DNA of 64,000 nucleotides from Anodontia alba (GCA_964016985.1 OZ024827.1:78074335-78138334); one strand, 5' to 3'. Positions 23,141 to 33,814 are shown, numbered from the stretch's first letter. Made by a program: numbers and translations. Notes: generated by a model from the sequence alone, not told the origin.

Positions 23141-23350
23141 CGGACCGAACATATGTTTGTATTTTGGGGCTGCATCAATTAAGGTCGAGAAGAAATAGTT
23201 GTCCCCCAATAGTTTTCTACTTACCGTTGAAAGGTTATTCCCCTGCTGCAGTTTTTGTTTGTGCGTCGGTGGTTCCATATGTAGCGTTTGTTATGTCATT
23301 GTTAATACCTCTTTTCTTGTTCTGTCGTTGCCTCGTGAAGGCTGTGCTTG
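23141..23350 (+). repeat. Retroelement 3'-region repeat, plus copy
   Basis: ACCGAACATATGTTTGTATT, GGGCTGCATCAATTAAGG, then CTTACCGTTGAAAGG, GTTTGTGCGTCGGTGGTTCC and TTGCCTCGTGAAGGCTGTGC. These landmarks appear in the same order at 34691-34995. Confidence 0.78.
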
Positions 23351-23448
23351 ATGAATGTGACGTGTTTATTAACTTTATTGTTGTTTTGCATGAGAATTCT
23401 GTCACGAAGGAGCGTTACAATTGGGCACGAATCAAGTTCCAAGCAACA

Positions 23449-23450
23449 AG

Positions 23451-23491
<41 letters not shown>

Positions 23492-23492
23492 G
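23449..23492. repeat. Poly-T tract
   Basis: About 42 T with one C. Phe-rich frames across it are artefacts. Confidence 0.97.
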
Positions 23493-23679
23493 TTCAAATT
23501 ATCTGTGCTCCAGAGCGACAGACGTTTCATATCAAGTAAGTGATGTTCATTATTTTATTTATTATAATTCGTACATGTAAAATTCACCCGAGAGCTGTAA
23601 ACGAAATTGCAAATGGATTCGGTTCTGTATTTGCTTCTGTATATGTCATCAATGCCTTACTTAATCATTTTAACTATTA

Positions 23680-23878
23680 TTAACCCATTTATGCCGAATG
23701 GACTCTTCTACCTTCACTCTTCGGACCGGTCCATTTATAATCTAAGGGGTATCTGGTAAGTTTTTATTATTACCATATTTTATAGCAATTCATATACTTA
23801 ATGCAAACAGTGTGAACTCTGATCAGACGCCGCGTTCTGATGTCACTTTTTTTGAGACGCCAGGCACATTTGAGTTAA
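23680..23878. mobile_element. TTAA-flanked MITE, piggyBac-like, with a nested palindrome scrap
   Basis: TTAA 23680-23683 then CCCATTTATGCC. GGCACATTTGAG then TTAA 23875-23878. Inside at 23807-23845, GCAAACAGTGTGAACTCTGA with GATCAGACGCCGCG is half of the CAAACAGTGTAGACC palindrome family. Confidence 0.8.
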
Positions 23879-23894
23879 TAGTTATAACTCCTAA

Positions 23895-24192
23895 CTGAAC
23901 TTCCGGTTTTCAGATTAGAACTTCCAATATACAGACTGGAAACTTCCGTTTTCCAGATTGGAAATTTCCACTATACAGACTGGAAACTTCCGGTTTTCAG
24001 ATTGGAAACTTCCACTATATAGACTGGAAATTTCCGCTTTTCAGACTGGAAACTTCCACTATACAGGCTGGGAACTTCCGTTTTTAGACTGGAAATTTCT
24101 ACTTTACAGACTGGAAACTTCTAATCCGTTTTACAGACTGGAATCTTCCATTATACAGACTGGAAACTCCCCTTTTTCAGACTGGATCTTCT
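23895..24192. repeat. ~20-bp minisatellite (CAGACTGGAAACTTCC-type)
   Basis: About 14 units of CAGAYTGGAAACTTCC joined by ACTATA or GGTTTT linkers. The 82-codon frame across it is a repeat peptide (TGNFRFSDWKL-like). Confidence 0.93.
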
Positions 24193-24244
24193 GCGCATCC
24201 AGGTGACACAATAGCGTGGGATGGATACAACTGTAGGAAACAAG

Positions 24245-24552
24245 CCTATAACTACTGGCCAGAGGTCTGTTAATAGTTTCTAAGAGTGGGGGCGTTTGCT
24301 AAGGATCAGGTTTGGAAATATCACAAGAAATGCACTTTATTCAATGATTTTATACATGAGCCAAAACGTAAGAAAATTTACTTATGACATGCAGCGAAGA
24401 CTCATTTCCACCCAGCCTGCGCATCCACAGATTCTGACCAGAATCTTAACTGTCCGTCTGAAAAAAACTCTATGTGAATCCACAGAGCGCCCAGTGAAGA
24501 CGCTGATCAGAATGCGTAGACTGATATGAGTCTTCGCTAGGTGCGCGTGCTA
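24245..24552. mobile_element. GCGAAGAC-module element, degenerate
   Basis: CAGCCTGCGCATCCACAGAT and AGCGCCCAGTGAAGACGCTG, then GAGTCTTCGCTAGGTGCGCG. The outer ends are unclear. Confidence 0.55.
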
Positions 24553-25068
24553 TTAAGAACGTTTTTTCACGTGCAATCCATGTGTTAGTTACATTCTCTG
24601 TATCAGTTGCACTATTTCAGTATCGCTATCAATGAAAAATGTTCTTGGAGTCTCCAGAGATAGATTATGTTTTCTTTGGAAACAGTGATGAATATATTGT
24701 TGAAACATTATATGCATTGGCTGCAAGTTAGTGTCAGAATATGGAAATAATATTCTTGTTTGTGAAAAAACTGTGAATTCCATATTATATTATACGAGTT
24801 CGACATTTTCAAACTGGTCAGTAGTAATTGCACTTAAACTCTCGGAAAAGAAAAATCTGAATGATTGATATTTGCGAGAAGAAACTAAATGCAATAAAGA
24901 AGCCGAAGCACGACAACAGTCTTTATGCTTGAGGCATTTAGTGATTTTATCTACGTATTTGCTCATAAGAACTATTTGTTTCCACCGTTTGATTTCATGG
25001 ACAGTTCTGTTTAATTCCATGTAGCCAGAAAGAGAAGTATACGTGATTTAAGTTGGTATAATTAAAAA
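24553..25068. other. No recognised gene
   Basis: Minus frames 24589-24783 and 24790-25020 match nothing I know. Confidence 0.45.
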
Positions 25069-25146
25069 CAAACACACACGCATACACTTGCACGCACGCA
25101 CGCTCGTATGTACACACACACGCACGCACGCACGTACGCACGCGCA
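25069..25146. repeat. CACA/CACG microsatellite
   Basis: Mixed ACACAC and GCACGCACGC units. Confidence 0.92.
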
Positions 25147-25170
25147 CTAAAATGTTTGTTCGTATACCTC

Positions 25171-25449
25171 CATTACGAAAACACGCCTATTCAAATATAT
25201 AGAAATTTCACCTCCAAAAACTGAAAATTTTCAGATAAAAAACCCCTGATATTTTTCATATTTCTGCTCAAAAAATAGATTGTGGGTACTCGTTAGAACC
25301 GCCTCGCCGAGGCGGTTCTAACGAGTACCCACAATCTATGTTTTTGAGCAGAAATAAGAAAAATAATGTATACCCCTGTAAACCCCAGTTTTACTATATA
25401 AAAGTGGGGTTGAAGGGGGTCAAAATTATATAGGCATGTTTTCGTAATG
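25171..25449 (-). mobile_element. Family A fold-back, full length
   Basis: A clean copy in the reverse orientation, with a stem of perfect complementarity around CCTCGCCGAGG (about 25278-25343). Confidence 0.96.
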
Positions 25450-25674
25450 ATATTGCAGTTGAAGTGCAATTTTATTATTGTCATTGTTTATTGAATTTCC
25501 TAATTTCTTCTTCGATGCCTCGATATGGCTGTTTTCGTTTATTGGGTAACTTCATTATATTCTTGCATGTAAGAACTGTTGTGTTTCTGCTGTTTAGAGG
25601 CCATTAAACGTCACCTGCTAATTTCAATGTTGTTATTACTTGATCCTAAGGTAATTTACAATCACAATTTACTC

Positions 25675-25830
25675 CACACGAATAGGAAGGAAGGCAATGA
25701 TCAGGAATCGATACAATTACCTAACACCTTCCATCCCAAGACACCAAAGAAGGACATACTTAAAAGTAACGGCACCACGATCAAAACACTACAAGCAGAA
25801 AGCCAAAAGGACAGTTTCTTCCCCAAAAAT
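25675..25830 (-). repeat. Retroelement 3'-region repeat, minus fragment
   Basis: GGCAATGATCAGGAATCGAT, ACACCTTCCATCCCAAGACA and AAAACACTACAAGCAGAAAG are complements of 17188-17345 and its left flank. Confidence 0.65.
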
Positions 25831-25904
25831 CACCAAACGGCTATCCTGGTAATTTTTATGATAATTCTAAAGCGGTTGCTCAATTGCAATTCTCCCTTGT
25901 TTTA

Positions 25905-26009
25905 TACTCGTATCGGTTATTGCAACTGTGCTGTTGTGTTTTGTCACTGTTTCTTCCTCATCTCTTCCTCTTCCGGTCCCTCGGCAAGGCTGTACTTCGT
26001 GACTGTGAC
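25905..26009 (+). repeat. Retroelement 3'-region repeat, plus copy, left part of a split copy
   Basis: TTTCTTCCTCATCTCTTCCT and GGCTGTACTTCGTGACTGTG. The repeat stops at 26009 and resumes at about 26466 (ACTGTGGTCTTTGTTGGGTA). Confidence 0.72.
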
Positions 26010-26465
26010 TAAGGCTGTAACAATTACATGTAATTGGGTAATCGATTAATTGATCGATAAATCCCACAAAAATGATTACCGTAACATATTTACTAATAAG
26101 CAAGCATTTGATTTCTGTGTCGGTTTAATTTCCGTATTTACCCTTAGTATTCAGACACCTCAACTCCTTACCTTACTTTACAAGTACAATTTACTACCCA
26201 GTGTTGTGTCTAAAAATAGTTTGATGAGAGGCAAATAGTGTAGACCCTGATGAGACGCCGCATTTTGTGGCGTCTCATATAGGTCTACACTGTTTGCTCC
26301 GGCCTGTCTGACCAAACGCTTACAGTAAATGATAACATGGTAAGAGTCATGCTTGACAGACAGGTAAAACTATGACCAAATCTTAAGTGATTACTAATCG
26401 ATTATCGATCACAATGACAGGACTGATAATCGATTATCTTTTTTAGCGTTTATTAGCCAGCCTTA
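26010..26465. mobile_element. hAT-like MITE with TAAGGCTG / CAGCCTTA ends
   Basis: Ends carry TAATCGATT-type phrases in inverted order (ATCGATTAATTGATCG left, ATAATCGATTATC right). Flanks ACTGTGAC (26002-26009) and ACTGTGGT (26466-26473) fit an imperfect 8-bp target duplication. The interrupted 3'-region repeat continues after the element. A small palindrome (26231-26297) is nested inside. Confidence 0.62.
26231..26297. mobile_element. ~67-bp palindrome, CAAACAGTGTAGACC family
   Basis: GCAAATAGTGTAGACC ... GAGACGCCGCATTTTGTGGC ... GGTCTACACTGTTTGC. Nested in the hAT-like MITE. Relatives at 27623, 31856, 41880, 43659 and 51482. Confidence 0.85.
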
Positions 26466-26564
26466 ACTGTGGTCTTTGTTGGGTATCAGCATTTAATTTT
26501 GTAATATTGCATGTAAATTGTTAACTTAGTAGACAATTCATTTTACGCGTAAAAATATAAATAA

Positions 26565-27065
26565 AGGTACCCAGGAAATGCCACAATCACGAAGCACATC
26601 ACGAAAACATGTCTAATAGTATATAATTTTGACCCCCTCAAACCCCACTTTTATATAGCAAAACTGAGGTTTACAGGGGTATACATTATTTTTCTTATTT
26701 CTGTTCAAAAACATAGATTGTGGATACTCGTTAGAACCGCCTCGGCGAGGCGGTTCTAACGAGTACCCACAATCTATGTTTTGAGCAGAAATATAAAAAA
26801 TATTAGCGTTTTTTATCTGAAAATTTTCAGTTTTTTGTTGGTGAAATTTTCAGTATATTTGAATAGGCATGTTTTCGTAATGACATCTCTCCCGAGGCAC
26901 CAAAGGAAGCAGATGTGAGGAATAAATATGGACACAAACACCACATAACGGACACAAACACCACAAACACCACATATCAAATCAGAGACGTATAAACAAT
27001 GAAGAACTGCAACAAAGGAACTTTATTGGAACGGTAAGTTGGAAAACTAATGGGGAGCTGGGGGT
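26565..27065 (-). repeat. Retroelement 3'-region repeat, minus copy split by a family A element
   Basis: CAGGAAATGCCACAATCACG-type sequence stops at 26596. After the insertion it resumes with CTCCCGAGGCACCAAAGGAA, then AACTGCAACAAAGGAACTTT and GGAACGGTAAGTTGG. Confidence 0.78.
26597..26882 (+). mobile_element. Family A fold-back, full length, inside the 3'-region repeat
   Basis: Intact ends and stem. The flanking repeat continues on both sides, with only a few ambiguous bases (ACA) shared at the junction. Confidence 0.95.
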
Positions 27066-27622
27066 GTGGGGTGGGGTGGGGGAAGCTTAAACTAGTTCAA
27101 CTCGCACGAAACCTCGTTTACTTTCAAAACTATAACCACGTTCTAGAATATCACCTATTATAAGTTTGAATGACGACCTAGGAGTTTAACATCAATTACC
27201 ATGCGGATAGTATCAGTAATTTACAATTCTAAGAATAAACAAACCCTATTCTTAAATAGTATTGTCGCTTTTAAAGGAACTTTGAATGCCAATTCCATCC
27301 TTACAATTTAAAAGGTAAGGTCTTTAAAGCCATTGATCTTTGCAAACAGGATGTAAAAGGTCGAGAAGAAAGCAGCTTACACAAGTTAATCCGATCAGCC
27401 GGGAGCTTGACTGTTTAAACATGTTCCACGAAAGGAAATCGCTCAGCAGTTGTGTAGCTGTTGTATGAATTTAATCCTCTCTAAAAATATCGTACCTAAT
27501 GCCACTAACAATTCAAAACCTTCCCGTACTCAATGCACGTCTCTTGTCGTAATTTACCTTATAATATGAACTCCTTTCCTTACTTACGTATTCACCCTAC
27601 GTATTCTGATAGATAGGCCTCA
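27066..27622. other. No recognised feature; G-rich patch 27057-27084
   Basis: GGGGTGTGGGGTGGGGTGGG precedes AT-rich sequence. No gene. Confidence 0.5.
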
Positions 27623-27690
27623 GCAAACTGTGTAGACCCAGATCAGACGCCGCGCAGCAGCGGCGTCTGATCGGGGTCCAAACTGTCTGC
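27623..27690. mobile_element. Palindrome, CAAACAGTGTAGACC family
   Basis: GCAAACTGTGTAGACCCAGA ... CGCCGCGCAGCAGCGGCG ... AACTGTCTGC. Confidence 0.82.
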
Positions 27691-27952
27691 CATTCATCCC
27701 GTAACGTTTGGACACATACACAATGTTTAAAATGGGGTGTCGTGATTTTTATAGAATAAGTGCTTGTCAGGAAAGTCTGGTAATAAGTTGTGTAATCATT
27801 TTGAAACTTTCAACCTTTCATATATGAAAATTTTCTCGTCATTTTATCTTAGAATTATTCAAACTAATTTTTAATGCGTATTGCTTAAAACAGACTGCAG
27901 GTTGAAATGAAATATTTTAATCTACATTGTTTTGCTATAAATAAACATATAT

Positions 27953-28089
27953 ACGAGGCGGTTCTAACGAGTACCCACAATCTATGTTTTGAGCAGAAAC
28001 ATGAAAAATATCAGAATTTTTTATCTAAACATTTTCATTTTTTGGTGGTAAAATTTTCAGTATATTTGAATAGGCATATTTTTGTAATG
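27953..28089 (+). mobile_element. Right half of a family A fold-back, starting at the H2 apex
   Basis: Begins GAGGCGGTTCTAACGAG, within a few bases of the apex. It continues through the right arm, H3 and the right end (TTTTTGTAATG). The entire left half is missing. Confidence 0.92.
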
Positions 28090-28124
28090 GATCAGAATAT
28101 TCAATGGCCATATTTTTAATAGTC

Positions 28125-28215
28125 AAGTATGCAATGTTTCTTCTTGCGGACTCTAATAATACTGCGCACATGCACAGTCTGACTTGAGTCTTGACTGTGC
28201 GCATATGCCAAAAGG
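28125..28215. mobile_element. GCGAAGAC-module scrap
   Basis: GCGCACATGCACAGTCTGAC and GAGTCTTGACTGTGCGCATA. Degenerate. Confidence 0.5.
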
Positions 28216-28340
28216 TACGTTGTGGCTCATTTGTAGAAACGTCTTTGTTTAGTGGTCCAAATACAGCGATATACATGATATACATTAAACGTCCGATGAT
28301 GACTCGAACATCTTTGGGACCATGGAAATTTATTCATATA

Positions 28341-28565
28341 TGACCAAACATTTGTGCGAAGTTATACTAAAACCCATCAATAAATGTAGACACTAGAGCC
28401 ATAACAAAGTTGTTTCTAAATATAAACACAGTGACCTTGATCTTGAGCCCAGCACCCATGAAAATCCAAATTGCTAAAGATATTATCATACCAAACATTT
28501 GTGTTAAGTTATATTAAAATCCATAAATAAATGTAGGCACTAGAGCAATAACATTTTTTTTTCTG

Positions 28566-28599
<34 letters not shown>

Positions 28600-29177
28600 A
28601 CAGTGACCTTGACCTTAAGCCCAGCACCCTGAAAGTCGAATTAACTCGAGATATAATTATACTAAACATTTGCGTGAAATCATATAAAAATCCATCGATA
28701 AAATTGCAGGCATTAGAGCGATGACAAAGCTTTTCCTAAAAATAGCCACAGTGACCTTGACCTTGAGTCCAGGACCCTGAAAGTTACACTGGAGAAATTA
28801 TCATACCCAACATTTACATGTATGTGGTTACATTAAAATTCATCAATAAATGTAGGTCAAAGAGCGATGACAATGTTTTTTTGTTTTGTTTTTTCTACAA
28901 ATAGCCATAGTGACTTTGACTTTAAATCCAGGACCCTGAAAGTCGAACATGCTTGAGATATTACCATACCCAACATTCCTGTGAGATTATTTCAAAATCC
29001 ATTGATAAACGTAGGCGCTAGAGGGATGACCTTTTTTAAGAAAAGCCACAATATACCTTGACCTTGAGCCCAGGTCCCTGAAAGTCTAACTTGCTGGAGA
29101 TATTATCCTACCCAACATTTGTGTGAAATTATATTAAAATCCATCAATAAATACAGGCACTAGAGCGATGACAAAAG
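28341..29177. repeat. ~150-bp tandem array, about 6 units
   Basis: CAAACATTTG/CCAACATTTG landmarks at about 28343, 28491, 28661, 28806, 28969 and 29111. Each unit also carries AGTGACCTTGACCTTGAG, CAGGACCCTGAAAGT and ATCAATAAATGTAGGCACTA. One unit has a ~30-base A run (28567-28596). Confidence 0.9.
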
Positions 29178-29848
29178 TTGAACATATGTACGTACGTTAC
29201 ATACGTACGTACTTACGTACGGGACAAATCCTATATCCCCTAGCCACTTCGTTGTGCGAGAGGATAATAATCACAGTACCTCTTCAAGCAGAATATAATT
29301 TTACTTCAACAAGACTGGAAAATCAATGCTGTCAAAGTGTACCGCGTCCCAAGGGACGACGGTTTATTTTATTTTCTTCCTGTTGCTGTATATTGGGTCA
29401 ATATTTATCAAACATAACACTAGAGCATGGTTTAGAACATAGCAAACAAAAATATACATTTCTTTTCTTTTATGCTGTACAGTCATTTGCAGCGATCTAA
29501 TAATAAAATTCTTTGTACTGATGCCAGAAGAACAGCCTACCTTTCGAATATGATGGGCTCTGGGTACATCTGTTAAATCTTTCTCCTTTTTTTGCTTCTT
29601 GATTGTTTTGCAGCATATCACGCCCCTTCTAAAACGGATCTACTCGAAAGAAAAGAAAGTGCTACCATAGGGAGCAAATCATTTGCTTTTACAGTAGAAC
29701 CCTTTACAGGAGGAAGCAATTCAGAGAGAGTTTTCTCCCTTGAAAGTGTATCAGTTCCCTTTAAATAGTACATTACTTGAGAGCTTTTTGATCCATTAAA
29801 GCATAATATCTCACTCTTTCCATCGGTCCATTTTCAATTAAAGGGGAG
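29178..29848. other. No gene; short TACGTACG cluster 29186-29222
   Basis: ACGTACGTTACATACGTACG repeats abut the end of the tandem array. A 110-codon plus frame (29168-29500) begins inside the array and is not recognisable. Confidence 0.45.
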
Positions 29849-29849
29849 A

Positions 29850-29882
<33 letters not shown>

Positions 29883-29901
29883 ATTATTATTATTATTATT
29901 T
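29849..29901. repeat. (ATT)n microsatellite
   Basis: About 17 ATT/ATA units. Confidence 0.95.
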
Positions 29902-30070
29902 TCATTATCATTTCTTTTACAAAACCTCCTATGGCTTAATCAAACGGTGTAGAACATGAGCATCTGATCTTGGTGTACAGTGTTTGTAAATATGTTGCCT
30001 TCAATATCACTGTCACCAGATTCTGATTCAATTCATGTTTCATCCTATTAAATATGTGCCCATACTTGCC

Positions 30071-30072
<2 letters not shown>

Positions 30073-30106
<34 letters not shown>
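30073..30106. repeat. (AG)n microsatellite
   Basis: About 17 AG units. Confidence 0.95.
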
Positions 30107-30109
<3 letters not shown>

Positions 30110-30564
30110 AACTACATCAGCTCAAAACCAAGGATTCTCTTTGTTTATCTTTATTTCGTGCCTGTAACGGCAATATGAATTTAATTTACTTAGCCTGTCA
30201 TTCTTTCCTAAGCCATTACAATCCGTTTGTCTGACATTGGTGCAATTGTAGGAATAGAAATTAGATAAAATGACAGACGAATGAGTAAATAGCAATTTCA
30301 GACGTGTCATTGCTGGCACAGAGATCTTATTTCCTTTTTCAGAAGACACCGTGCTATTCAGAAAATGCTTAAGACAAAGATTGAATGTTAGAGACAGACA
30401 TATGGAGACCTTACGCGTCTCGAGCAATGCAGGAAATATAATATTAGACTAGAGACGGGAACAGGCTAGGTCACGGCAGCCTGACAAGCTCTACAAAATA
30501 AACATTTGAATAGCTATTGAACCTGTAAGGAAACAGACATACTTCAAGGGATGGCACGTTATCA
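30107..30564. other. No recognised gene
   Basis: A 101-codon minus frame (30122-30427) has no motif I recognise, and it lacks any visible splice or promoter context. Confidence 0.45.
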
Positions 30565-30841
30565 CATCACGAAAAAATGCCTATATAATTTGACTTCCTT
30601 AAACCCCACTTCTATATAGTAAAACTGGGGTTTACAAGGGTATACATTATTTTTCTTATTTCTGCTAAAAAAACATAAATTGTGGGTACTCGTTAATACT
30701 GCCTCGGCGAGGCGGTTCTAACGAGTACCGAAAATCTATGTTTGAACAGAAATATGAAAAATATTATAATTTTTATCTGAAAACTTTCAGTGTTTGGTGA
30801 TGAAATTTTCAATATATTTGAATAGGCATGTTTTCGTAATG
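30565..30841 (+). mobile_element. Family A fold-back, full length
   Basis: The left arm of the stem reads TTAATACTGCCTCGG against GAGGCGGTTCTAACG, so the arms are mismatched at two positions. Confidence 0.94.
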
Positions 30842-31472
30842 AAATATATATTTTTTTTTTTTTTTTTTTTTTTTTTGCTTTTTTTTTCGCCCATTCCGAC
30901 AGTAACGGAAGGAAAATTAGAACAAATTTCTTCCTTGTAGATCAGACATTTTCAGAAGTTATCTTGTGTAAAGGAAAACAAGCAAGAAGTCACAACCATT
31001 GTCTGCTTTGCAAAAGGTCGGATGGGGATTTACCAAATACACTAACGCTCTGAATTTGCAGTGCATGGTTGTTCTTTGATTATCTCGAAATATGCCAATA
31101 ACTCTTGATATGAAAATACACAGACCACACACCTAACCAAGCGCACCAGATATACACACGCCTCTGACCGCGGTCAGCGATTAACAGCATCAAACCCTAA
31201 TATTTGAAATTAAAAGTGGGAACATCCGACGCCATGAAGCATCAAGCAGCCATTGCTCAGAACATCTCCGCTGTCATGTTTTTGGTACCTGTATACAATG
31301 CCAGTTGCAATTGTCAAACAGAAGATAGCATTCGTAACGAAATTCTAAATGTTTCTGACGGGGACTCACATCATCATAATGAGCGCTCTGCCAATACGGT
31401 GAAATTGCTTAGCCTCGCAACGCACCTCCGAGATACAAACTGAACACTGAGACAACCACAAAATTCCATATT
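30842..31472. other. No recognised gene; poly-T at 30848-30878
   Basis: A 79-codon plus frame (31204-31443) reads MKLKVGTSDAMKHQ... and resembles nothing I know. It stops shortly before a family A copy. Confidence 0.45.
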
Positions 31473-31751
31473 CATTACGAAAACACGCCTATTCCAATAT
31501 GTAGAAAATTTCATCTCCAAAAACTGAAAATTTTCAGATAAAAAACTCCGATATTTTTAATATTTCTGCTCAAAACATAGATTGTGGGTACTCGTTAGAA
31601 CCGCCTCGGTGAGGCGGTTCTAACGAGTACCCACAATCTATGTTTTTGAGCAGAAATAAGAAAAATGATGTATACCCCAGTAAACCCCAGTTTTACTATA
31701 TAAAAGTGGGGTTTGAGGGGGTCAAAATTATATAGGCATGTTTTCGTGATG
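31473..31751 (-). mobile_element. Family A fold-back, full length
   Basis: Clean reverse copy. Stem apex CCTCGGTGAGG. Confidence 0.96.
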
Positions 31752-31855
31752 CAAAACAAAAAAGCGAGTCACTGCTATAGTACGAGAGAATAACTGTTAT
31801 CCTAATAACACAAAACAGAAGTTTTATACGCTAGAACAAAAAAGATACTTATACA

Positions 31856-31919
31856 GCCAGTGTAGATCCGGATAAGACGGCCCGTAACGAGCCGTCTCGT
31901 CCAGATCTGCACTGTTTGC
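31856..31919. mobile_element. Palindrome, CAAACAGTGTAGACC family, alternate apex
   Basis: CCAGTGTAGATCCGGATAAG ... GGCCCGTAACGAGCC ... CCAGATCTGCACTGTTTGC. Confidence 0.8.
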
Positions 31920-32423
31920 AATTATGCTTTTAATTACAGAATTTTAGACAGAAGCCCCTATTTGAATGAGTTACATGTATCATGTCCAAAGTCAAGAATG
32001 GAGGAATTCACTTCTGAATCAATAAGTCATGGATGAAAGGGTTCAAGATTCTACAATATCCTGTTGGGGGCTTGATGAGGATCTGATTGTATCAGTTCTT
32101 GAGTTTACTTATCTACTTTGTGTCTTCTTTGTTTCCAAAGACCTTTTAGACATTTATCTTTATTATAGGAAATGTGTGTGTTGTCGCGATAGCGTAGTTG
32201 GCAAAGAATACGGACATTGCAGCGTCAGATGACACTGAAATAATCGGACATCTCGAGGTATTAGCATAACGAGTTAGCAATACCACCATATATAATCTAG
32301 GTCATATGATTGTCGAATCCGTGCAGACTAGTCTTGAGTTTGTTAATTTGCATAATGTAAAACATTTTCATTCCGGTTCCAAACAGTGCTTTGTACCGGC
32401 TGCAAGATATCCCAACAACTTTA
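31920..32423. other. Fragment of repeat D near 32105-32175; otherwise nothing
   Basis: TGTGTCTTCTTTGTTTCCAA with AGACCTTTTAGACATTTAT matches D. GATAGCGTAGTTGGCAAAGA at 32189 resembles a Pol III A box, but no B box follows. Confidence 0.5.
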
Positions 32424-32701
32424 CAATACGTAGACACGCCTTTTCAAGTATACAGAAAATTTTACCTCCAAAAACTGAAAATTTTCAGACAAAAATTTTC
32501 TGATATTTCTCATTTTTCCGCTCAAAACATGAATTGTTGGTACTTGTTAGAACTGCCTCTGCGAGGCGGTTCTAACGAGTACCCACAATATATGTTTTGA
32601 GCAGAAATAAGAAAAATAATGTTTACCCCTGTAAACCCAGTTTTACTATATAAAAGTGGGGTTTAAAGGGATCAAAATTATATAGGCATGTTTGCGTGAT
32701 G
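32424..32701 (-). mobile_element. Family A fold-back, left end eroded
   Basis: The left TIR is reduced to TACGTAGACACGCC. H3, stem, H1 and the right end (TTTGCGTGATG) are present. The left arm has several substitutions. Confidence 0.9.
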
Positions 32702-32916
32702 TATCCGAAGCATGTCAACGTATTGAAATGCCAAAGATAAGTGATAGCAGTTATGGTACGTTATCCAGAGATACCCGTTCATTTATTTGCATTTGGACTT
32801 AAGATACGCAACTATGCACTGGATGTGGATTCTTTTCCACAGTTTGTAACGTTAAACTGTTTTGTTTTGGACCTTGTATTCTAATGACAAAACGTCTGAA
32901 AACGAAGGAGCAGGAT

Positions 32917-33335
32917 TTAGTAGTTTCGGAATTAACAGTAAAGGAGGTATATAATTCAGTAGTTTCAGAATTAACAGTGAAGCTGAAACAGGATTCAGTT
33001 TTGTGATTTCAGAATTAACAGTACAGAAGAACAGAATTCAGAAATTTCAGAATAAACAGTAAAGCTGGTATATAATAAAGTAGTATGAGAATTAAAAGTA
33101 AAAAGTGGCATATGATTCAATAGTTTCAGAATTAACAGTGAATATGAACAGAAATTAGTAGTCTCAGAATTAACAGTTAAGCTGGAATATAATTTTGTAG
33201 TATAAGAATTGACAGTAAAACTGGAATATGATTCAGTAGTTTCAGAATTAACAGTGAATATGAACAGATATCAGTAGTTTCAGAATTAACAGTAAATCTG
33301 GAATATTATCTAGTAGTTTCAGAATTAAAATTTAA
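32917..33335. repeat. ~40-bp minisatellite (AGTTTCAGAATTAACAGT-type)
   Basis: About ten units of TAGTTTCAGAATTAACAGT followed by AAAGCTGGAATATAATTC or AATATGAACAGAAATTC variants, alternating in places. Confidence 0.9.
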
Positions 33336-33521
33336 CATTCTATTGATGAATTTAAGTCTTGGCCCCGTCGAAATATTCGTTATCAGAGAGAACTTTTAAC
33401 ATGTTTAAATTTTATACTGAAAACAAATAATAGCTCTCTTTAATTTTCTATTTTGCCTCACCAAGGTGTATATATTTCTCGCTTAATTCGTTCTGCTAGA
33501 TCATATAATAAAGTTAGTGAC

Positions 33522-33814
33522 GTTTGATTGATTGTGTTAGGGTTTAACGACACGTCAACCCTTGTGGGTCATTTTGTGTCGTCTCCCAGAGAAAGGGAGA
33601 AAAGAGATAGAAGAGATTGTAGAAGAGATGAAAGAGAGGGACAGGTAAGAAAGACGAACAAGAATGAAAGTAAAGAAACAGAAGAAATACAACATTCCCC
33701 CTCTACCCTTACCTGCTACAAGGGTAACAGGCCTTGCCCAATTGTAAGCCAATATCAGTTGGACGCCCCGGTGACGTAAGATACATGACACCTTCGCACC
33801 ACCCGACCACCCCC
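33522..33814 (-). mobile_element. Short retroposon (SINE-like) inserted in RT relic 5
   Basis: Flanked by AGTTAGTGAC at 33512-33521 and 33815-33824. The reverse complement ends in GGGTTGACGTGTCGTTAAAC, similar to the tail of the insertion at 34169. I cannot find a convincing tRNA-like head. The middle is purine-rich. Frames of 78-83 codons in it are incidental. Confidence 0.68.

Noticed and set aside
23958..24206. 82-codon frame with TGNFRFSDWKL-like repeats
   Set aside because: Follows the 20-bp minisatellite exactly, and the period and linkers explain the peptide.
30122..30427. 101-codon minus-strand open frame
   Set aside because: No family resemblance, and composition like its surroundings. 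Kept only as a note in the region entry.
31204..31443. 79-codon open frame not overlapping an obvious repeat
   Set aside because: No recognisable domain and no supporting context. A frame of this length is expected by chance in 64 kb.
32180..32232. tRNA-like A box (GATAGCGTAGTTGGCAAAG)
   Set aside because: No B box at the required distance and no cloverleaf, so it was not called a tRNA or SINE.
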